Shown here piece by piece: positions 6,227 through 10,493 of a stretch of 10,493 nt of DNA. Under the pieces are notes generated by a model. It saw nothing but the letters and a program-made list of their open reading frames with translations, ran no database searches and was not told the DNA's origin. The number at the start of each line of letters is the position of its first letter. The stretch's first letter is position 1. Source of the DNA: Desulfobacteraceae bacterium (GTDB lineage: Bacteria; Desulfobacterota; Desulfobulbia; Desulfobulbales; Desulfobulbaceae); contig JALHJD010000080.1 of assembly GCA_022837185.1 (NCBI GenBank), forward strand, positions 1 through 10,493. Reading direction: 5' to 3'. The position numbers were made by a program, and so were the translations under genes.

Positions 6227-6658
6227 ATGAAGATAAGCGATCTCATCCAGCGCATCGAAAATCGTGAGGTCCCGGCGATTTTTGAAGACTGCACCATCCG
6301 TGAGGTGATTGAAATGATGGTCCGCTTCCCCCACACCCGCCTGATCTATGTCACGGACACTCAACAGCGGTTGCGGGGCACGATTACCGTCGGGTCCCTG
6401 CTCCGGCATCTCTTCCCCTATCACTATGAAGGAAAGGTCCACGGCAGGGGCATCCTGCGGCGGATCACGGCCCGCAAGGCCTCCGACCTCATGGACACAA
6501 AAAATATCCTGGCCCGGCCCGATGAAGAAGTCGACGCGGTGCTGAAGCGGATGGCCGGCAGCGGAGTCAAGGAAATGGCTGTCGTCGACAACGACGGACG
6601 CATTGTCGCCGATATCACCGCCGTCGATCTTCTCAAATTCTTTCACCTGGAGGAGTGA
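6227..6658 (+). CDS. Two-CBS-domain protein (probable antiporter regulator)
   Basis: The start is ATG 6227, with GGAGGAA about 6 bases upstream; the frame is open further upstream but that part overlaps the antiporter and is nonsense. The 143-residue cytoplasmic product contains a CBS pair: first module about residues 10-62 (TIREVIEMM, TRLIYVTD, LRGTITVGSLLRHL), second about 86-140 (ASDLMD, EEVDAVLKRM, EMAVVDNDGRIVADITAVDLLKF). CBS pairs bind adenine nucleotides or derivatives and gate attached transporters or enzymes. Lying 4 bp after the antiporter, it most likely senses energy state or ionic strength and controls the exchanger. The ligand is unknown. The insertion around HYEGKVHGRG (residues 66-75) between the two modules is somewhat longer than minimal. 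Confidence 0.9.
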   Translation: MKISDLIQRIENREVPAIFEDCTIREVIEMMVRFPHTRLIYVTDTQQRLRGTITVGSLLRHLFPYHYEGKVHGRGILRRITARKASDLMDTKNILARPDEEVDAVLKRMAGSGVKEMAVVDNDGRIVADITAVDLLKFFHLEE

Positions 6659-6689
6659 TGAGCCGGCAGGAAGAGGCGGAATAGCGTAA

Positions 6690-6711
6690 AACAACTGGCA
6701 AATATGTTGTT
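6690..6711. promoter_or_regulatory. Inverted repeat in the leader of the bd-like operon
   Basis: AACAAC-N10-GTTGTT is a perfect 6-bp inverted repeat, 113 bases before the first bd-like gene and 31 bases after the CBS gene. It has the size of a dimeric regulator site but does not match the FNR/CRP consensus. No regulator can be named. Confidence 0.3.
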
Positions 6712-6786
6712 CTCCTGCTAAAAATACGGAGACTTTGGCCGGACTCCCACTGGGTGGCATCCGCTGGCATCGGGGCCGGATACGAA

Positions 6787-6801
6787 GGGGACGCCGTCCC
6801 C
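6787..6801 (+). promoter_or_regulatory. GC stem-loop just before the first bd-like gene
   Basis: GGGGAC-GCC-GTCCCC is a perfect 6-bp stem with a 3-base loop, ending 22 bases before the ATG at 6824. The following AAAACGAGA is not a terminator tail. It may form a 5'-UTR hairpin. The ATG itself has only a weak ribosome binding site. Confidence 0.35.
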
Positions 6802-6823
6802 AAAACGAGACAAATGGGCTGAT

Positions 6824-8212
6824 ATGGATCTTCCGGTCATTGATCCGCCGATCTTCCCCCGCTGGGTCTGGATCGAGGAAATCACCTACTCCCATATCAT
6901 CATCGCCACGGTGATCAACACCCTCGTCCTGCTGGCCCCGATCTACGAGTATATCGGCCTGCGGCGGCAGGACCCCCGCTATGACCGGCTGGCCAGGGGG
7001 TTCGTCACCTTTTCGCTGATCCTGTTTTCCCCCGGGGCGGCGCTGGGCACCGGCATCCCGATGTGGATCATGGGCACCTATCCGGAATTCTGGTCCCGCT
7101 GGGCCAATCTTTTCTTCTGGCCCCTGGTGGCCCAGTTCGGCTTTTTCCTCGGCGAGGTGATCTTCCTCTTTTTCTTCTATTACCTCACCTGGGACAAACT
7201 CAGGGAACGCAAGCCGCTTCATATCTTTCTCGGCTGCGTGGCCGCGACCTTCACCCTTTCGGTCCAGTTCGTCTGGGACGCTCTCGGCTCCTACATGCTG
7301 ACCCCTTCCGCCGCCCTGCCGATGATCAACCAACCGGTAGCGTGGGCGGCCGCCGCCTTTTTCAATCCCGGCTTTCCCTTCCTCTTCCTGCACCGCTTCT
7401 TCGGCAACCTGAGCTATGTCATGCTGCTTGCCGGCGGGATTTTCGCGGTCGGGGCCCTTAGGACAAAGGAGGCGGAGCAGAGGGAGTACTGGGCCTTTGC
7501 CGCGCGGGTCACCTTTCCCGTCGGCTTCCTGGCCTTTTTCGCCATGCCCCTGATCGGCTGGGGCTATGCCTCGGTTATTCAGCAGCATGCCCCGGTCGCT
7601 TTTCATGCCATCATGGGCGGGCATGTTTCCCCGCACTTCACGGTCAAAATGGTCCTGGCCGGGACCATGGTGCTCCTGGGGACCGTCTGGCTCTTTGCCG
7701 GAAAAAAACACCTCTGGCTGCGGCTCATGGTCACCGCGGGCCTGCTCCTGACCCTGCTGGTGTTTCTGGCCCACCCGCCCCTGCGGGCCCTGACTGAAAG
7801 CCGGACCGTGTGGACCGCGGGGCTCGCGGCAATCTTCACCGCCCTCCTCCTCTTTTTGTGGCTGGCTGCCCCCAGGCTCAAAGATCGGCACGAGTTCTGG
7901 CAGTGGACCAAGCTGGCCATCGGCCTGCTTGCCTTCAGCGCCTTTCTGATCGGCGGTTTCGTCCGGGAGCGGAGCCGCAGTCCCTACACGGTCTACGGCG
8001 AAATCGTCAAACCGGAAGTGGTGGAGCGGGAGGCGGACCGCTTCCTCTTCTATGACAAGTGCCTGGGCTGCCACGCCCCGGGCAAATTGAAAAAGCCCCA
8101 GGCAGAGGACTGGCGCGAACGGATCGCCATCGAGCGCAGACGGCCGGAACTGGACCTCACCGACGAACAGGCAGCACGTATCGTCCGCTACCTGGAGGAT
8201 GACTCCCGATGA
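6824..8212 (+). CDS. CydA-like cytochrome bd superfamily subunit with C-terminal heme c domain (subunit 1)
   Basis: A 462-residue inner-membrane protein of the cytochrome bd subunit I superfamily. Shared CydA landmarks: His24 in TYSHII (E. coli H19), the GAALGTGIPM turn (71-80), LTWDKL after helix 3, the SVQFVWDALGSYMLTP block (146-161), His190 in FLHRFFGNLSYVM (H186), Met276 in VKMVLAG (M393) and E382/R385 in FVRERSRSPY (E445/R448). By eye, helices lie at about 22-44, 58-82, 95-122, 132-155, 186-212, 228-250, 272-292, 299-318, 330-350 and 362-380. Only about 20 residues join helices 6 and 7, so the quinol Q-loop is absent. After helix 10 comes a periplasmic c-type domain, C413-L-G-C416-H417. 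Its usual Met-ligand position holds Glu437, and no Met or His follows the heme motif. The Glu99 position is Gln104. It overlaps the next gene by ATGA. Likely role: electron-accepting or structural half of a cytochrome-c-linked reductase. Confidence 0.87.
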   Translation: MDLPVIDPPIFPRWVWIEEITYSHIIIATVINTLVLLAPIYEYIGLRRQDPRYDRLARGFVTFSLILFSPGAALGTGIPMWIMGTYPEFWSRWANLFFWPLVAQFGFFLGEVIFLFFFYYLTWDKLRERKPLHIFLGCVAATFTLSVQFVWDALGSYMLTPSAALPMINQPVAWAAAAFFNPGFPFLFLHRFFGNLSYVMLLAGGIFAVGALRTKEAEQREYWAFAARVTFPVGFLAFFAMPLIGWGYASVIQQHAPVAFHAIMGGHVSPHFTVKMVLAGTMVLLGTVWLFAGKKHLWLRLMVTAGLLLTLLVFLAHPPLRALTESRTVWTAGLAAIFTALLLFLWLAAPRLKDRHEFWQWTKLAIGLLAFSAFLIGGFVRERSRSPYTVYGEIVKPEVVEREADRFLFYDKCLGCHAPGKLKKPQAEDWRERIAIERRRPELDLTDEQAARIVRYLEDDSR

Positions 8213-9687
8213 CCCCCGGCCATATCGAATTTCCGGTCATCGGCGCCAAATGGTTCATCGGCCTGACCGCCCTGTCGCACATAGTCGTGGCCTCGCTGGC
8301 CATCGGCTTCGCCTTCATCGTCACCGCCGCCCAGATTGTCGGCTACCTGACCAGGGACCGCTCCTACGATCTGGTCGCCAAGCAGGTCCAGCTGCTGCAT
8401 GTCTGCGTCTACAACATCGGGACCATCGTCGCCGTCGGCTTTATTTTCGGTCTCTCGGGACTGTTTCCCCAATTCTGGAGCCAGCTCTTCGTCCACCAGT
8501 TCTGGACCCTGATGCTCGAGGAACTCCTCTTCTTCATGCTCGCCACCACCCTGAGCCTGCACTATTTTTTCTGGGACAGGCTGTGGGGGCACAAGAAAAT
8601 GCATATTTTCCTGGGCGCCCTGCTCACCCCCTTTTTCCTGCTCCAGTTCTACCTGATCAACGGCATCGGCTCCTTCATGCTGACCCCGGGCTTCGCCGAG
8701 GGCCAGGCGAGCCTTTCGCAGGGCATACTCGGCTGGGACAAGCAGGCCTTTTACAACCCTTCCTTCCTGATGCTCACCCTGCACCGGGCTTTTGTCAATT
8801 TTTCCTACGGCGGCTTCATGGTCGCGGGCCTGTGCGGCTGGCAACTCTTCAAAAAGCACCCGGAAAGCGTGGCCGGCGCCTATGAAAAAACCGGCCGGCT
8901 CTCCTTCACTCTTGGCTTCATGGCCTTTCTGACCCTGCCGGTCATCGGCTACTTCTATGCCCATGTCCTCAAGTACGAGGCCAACGAGGCCTTTGTCAAT
9001 CTCATGTGGGGCAGGGGCGACATCATCGCCGGCGGCATCGACTGGTGGTGGATCAAGCATCTCGCCGTCGCGGCCATTTTCGGCATGACCATGAACTATT
9101 TCTGGCGCCGGCGCAGGGAGCAGCAGGACCTGTTGTCGGTACCGGGCGTCATGGTGGCGTCGATCTCCCTGTTTTACCTCATGTTCTACCTGGCCATGGG
9201 CATGATCATGACCTACGCCTTCTTTTGGTGGATGGTCTTCACCGCCGTCGGCGGGGCCCTGCTGGCCCGCCATCTGCTGCACTATCACGGCGGGTCGCCG
9301 CGGGCCCTCTTCACCACCGTCGCCATCTTTTCCCTGCTGACCGTGGTCCTGGGAGGCTATGCCCGGGAAGCGTCGCGACCGCGGTTCATCGACCGGATCT
9401 CGCATTACGATTCGATCTATGTCCCCCACGAACGGCAGCCCTACCTGATGCTGCCGATCGGGCCGGATGAAATCCCGGCCCCGCCGGCGGCGCCGGCGGA
9501 AACACCCGAGCCGGTCAGGCTGATCCGCCAGAAATGCATCGGCTGCCACACCCTGGAACGGGTCAAGAATTACCGGGCCGCCGACTGGCAGCTGATCGTC
9601 GCTCAGATGCAGGCCTACGGACTCCGGCTGTCGACCGCCGAGGCAGCCATGATCGTCAACTACCTCGAATCAGGTGAACCCTACTGA
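8209..9687 (+). CDS. CydA-like cytochrome bd superfamily subunit with C-terminal heme c domain (subunit 2)
   Basis: A 492-residue paralogue of the preceding protein with the same layout of about ten helices and a C-terminal cytochrome c. Landmarks: His24 in ALSHIV (H19 of E. coli CydA), FGLSGLFPQFW after helix 2, Glu104/Glu105 in LMLEELLFF (E99 position), FFWDRL, QFYLINGIGSFMLTP (146-160), His192 in LHRAFVNFSYGGF (H186), Lys283-His284 in WIKHLAV where CydA has Met393, and E387/R390 in GYAREASRP (E445/R448). The helix 6-7 loop is short (about 254-280), with no Q-loop. A Pro/Ala-rich linker (422-435) leads to the heme c domain C443-I-G-C446-H447, with Met467 in VAQMQAYG as a plausible distal ligand and a closing MIVNYLESG helix. 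It starts at ATG 8209 inside the previous stop. It retains more of the presumed oxygen-site residues than subunit 1, so it may be the catalytic half. The reaction (O2, NO or other) is inferred. Confidence 0.87.
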   Translation: MTPGHIEFPVIGAKWFIGLTALSHIVVASLAIGFAFIVTAAQIVGYLTRDRSYDLVAKQVQLLHVCVYNIGTIVAVGFIFGLSGLFPQFWSQLFVHQFWTLMLEELLFFMLATTLSLHYFFWDRLWGHKKMHIFLGALLTPFFLLQFYLINGIGSFMLTPGFAEGQASLSQGILGWDKQAFYNPSFLMLTLHRAFVNFSYGGFMVAGLCGWQLFKKHPESVAGAYEKTGRLSFTLGFMAFLTLPVIGYFYAHVLKYEANEAFVNLMWGRGDIIAGGIDWWWIKHLAVAAIFGMTMNYFWRRRREQQDLLSVPGVMVASISLFYLMFYLAMGMIMTYAFFWWMVFTAVGGALLARHLLHYHGGSPRALFTTVAIFSLLTVVLGGYAREASRPRFIDRISHYDSIYVPHERQPYLMLPIGPDEIPAPPAAPAETPEPVRLIRQKCIGCHTLERVKNYRAADWQLIVAQMQAYGLRLSTAEAAMIVNYLESGEPY

Positions 9688-9943
9688 GGACATCGGACCG
9701 GTGAGCGCTGAACAATCGGAACAGAAACAGGAAACGGCCGCGGCTGACGCGGAAAAGAAAACGGCCGGGGAAAGGAAGGTTGGCGCCCATCCCTGGGAGG
9801 CGGAACTGGCCAGCTATCCACTGCAGCCGCCGGAAGAGGATCCGGGCTGGGCGGTCAAGACCGTGAAGATATGGCTGTGGACGGCAATTGCTTTGGGGAT
9901 CTTTATCGTGGCCCTGCTCGTGCTCGGTTATTTTTATGACTAG
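9674..9943 (+). CDS. Small single-pass membrane protein of the bd-like operon
   Basis: An 89-residue protein starting at GTG 9674 inside the end of the previous gene (14-bp overlap), or 80 residues if the GTG at 9701, 12 bases after a GAGG, is used. The first about 37 residues are Glu/Lys/Ala-rich and probably disordered in the cytoplasm. A WEAELASYPLQPPEEDPGW segment follows, then one transmembrane helix (about 66-87) entered by VKTVKIW and ending YFYD. Size, topology and position resemble accessory subunits such as CydX or small oxidase subunits, but there is no sequence similarity I can point to. I do not recognise the family. It is probably a structural or assembly subunit of the two-CydA-like complex. 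Confidence 0.75.
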   Translation: MNPTEDIGPVSAEQSEQKQETAAADAEKKTAGERKVGAHPWEAELASYPLQPPEEDPGWAVKTVKIWLWTAIALGIFIVALLVLGYFYD

Positions 9944-9958
9944 CCGGACGGGCCGCCG

Positions 9959-10493
9959 ATGAAGACGGTGCAACGAATCCTTCTGCTGGCGATCAAGGTG
10001 GTGGTGCTGTATTTCACCGCCCAGCTGGCTCTGCTGCAGCTCCCCGAGCTGCGCTACGACCTGAGCGGCACGACGCCGGCGGCGGTCACCTCCACCGCGG
10101 AACTGGAAGGTCTCTCCGTCCTCCACCCGGTCTTTGCCGCGGTGCACGGCCGCGCCGATTTCGGCAACGCCTTCACCTACCAGCGCTACGGCCTCACCTT
10201 TACCTATTTCACCATCAGGCCGTACGGGCTGCGCATCGTTGCCCGCACCCATGACCGGGTGACCGACGAATGGACCCAACTGGACCGGTTTCTCGGCAAG
10301 CTGCGGCCGTTCAAGGAGCAGCCCTTTTCCTACCGCATCGAGGAAATCTTCCGCGACAAACACGACCTCGTCATCCCGGCCGATGCCTATTTCCTTGCCC
10401 TTGACGACGTGCCGGAGGTCAGCGGCTGGCAGATCGGGGCGATTGTGTTTTCCGTCCTGCTGTGGTTCGTGCTGTTCTATTTCTTTTTTCTCT
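9959..10493 (+). CDS. Uncharacterised membrane protein with periplasmic domain, cut by right edge
   Basis: ATG 9959 opens a frame that stays open to the window end (178 full codons). It lies 15 bases after the small membrane protein, without a strong ribosome binding site. MKTVQR is followed by a transmembrane helix (about 7-28), then about 125 residues of hydrophilic, probably periplasmic sequence (aromatic segment YGLTFTYFTIRPYGLRI around 80-96, no cysteines, no heme motif), then a second helix starting at about 157 (WQIGAIVFSVLLWFVLFYFFF). I do not recognise the family. Being directly downstream of the heme proteins, it may be an assembly or docking factor for the complex. The true length is unknown. 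Confidence 0.75.
   Translation, partial: MKTVQRILLLAIKVVVLYFTAQLALLQLPELRYDLSGTTPAAVTSTAELEGLSVLHPVFAAVHGRADFGNAFTYQRYGLTFTYFTIRPYGLRIVARTHDRVTDEWTQLDRFLGKLRPFKEQPFSYRIEEIFRDKHDLVIPADAYFLALDDVPEVSGWQIGAIVFSVLLWFVLFYFFFL

Noticed and set aside
5068..6336. 422-codon minus-strand frame opposite the antiporter
   Set aside because: Charged, Gln/Gly/Asp-rich shadow of a hydrophobic gene with no domain.
6176..8074. 632-codon open frame on the minus strand, antisense to the CBS and first CydA-like genes
   Set aside because: The translation is Gly/Gln/Asp/Glu/Arg/Pro-rich low-complexity sequence typical of the antisense frame of GC-rich membrane-protein genes. The plus strand carries recognisable genes with good family motifs.
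8188..9549. 453-codon minus-strand frame opposite the second CydA-like gene
   Set aside because: Same kind of antisense shadow; the sense strand has clear heme and helix motifs.
1..10493. CRISPR array, insertion sequence or prophage signature
   Set aside because: No regularly spaced direct repeats of CRISPR size, no transposase or integrase motif, and no phage gene in any frame.

Overview
The window is GC-rich bacterial chromosome from what looks like an anaerobic or facultative Gram-negative. Periplasmic c-type cytochromes, a cytochrome bd relative carrying heme c, a P460-family cytochrome and short degenerate heptamer repeats between genes all fit a deltaproteobacterial (Desulfobacterota-like) host. 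No rRNA, tRNA or other marker settles this, so the assignment is an inference.

Left part, minus strand, read from about 4388 down to 1: a MetE-like zinc methyltransferase (3213-4388), an exported cytochrome P460-family protein (2588-3085), a RibD/DHFR-fold reductase (1943-2503), a DinB-fold protein (1409-1921), a VOC/PhnB-like protein (756-1166) and a DUF72 (YecE-like) protein that runs off the left edge (<1-759). The last two overlap by 4 bp. The RibD-like and DinB genes are 21 bp apart. A 242-bp gap between the DinB and VOC genes holds a tandem heptamer repeat and a REP-like inverted-repeat element.

Middle: a 607-bp gene-free, AT-richer divergent spacer (4389-4995) with several inverted repeats separates the minus-strand genes from the plus-strand block. 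The plus block starts with a CPA2-type cation:proton antiporter (4996-6222), followed 4 bp later by a two-CBS-domain protein (6227-6658) that probably regulates it.

Right part, plus strand: after a 165-bp leader comes the most interesting unit. Two tandem, 4-bp-overlapping genes (6824-8212 and 8209-9687) both encode CydA-like proteins of the cytochrome bd superfamily, and both end in a c-type cytochrome domain with a CxxCH motif. They keep the CydA heme-ligand histidines and the Glu/Arg motif near the last helix. They lack the quinol-binding Q-loop, lack CydA's last helix, and have two additional helices. They are followed by a small single-pass membrane protein (9674-9943) and a two-helix membrane protein cut by the right edge (9959->10493). 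I read this as an operon for a heterodimeric, cytochrome-c-linked bd-type terminal reductase (O2 or another small ligand) with two uncharacterised accessory subunits. It is the best candidate for a poorly described system here.

Many long ORFs lie antisense to these genes. They are GC-driven shadows and are not annotated.
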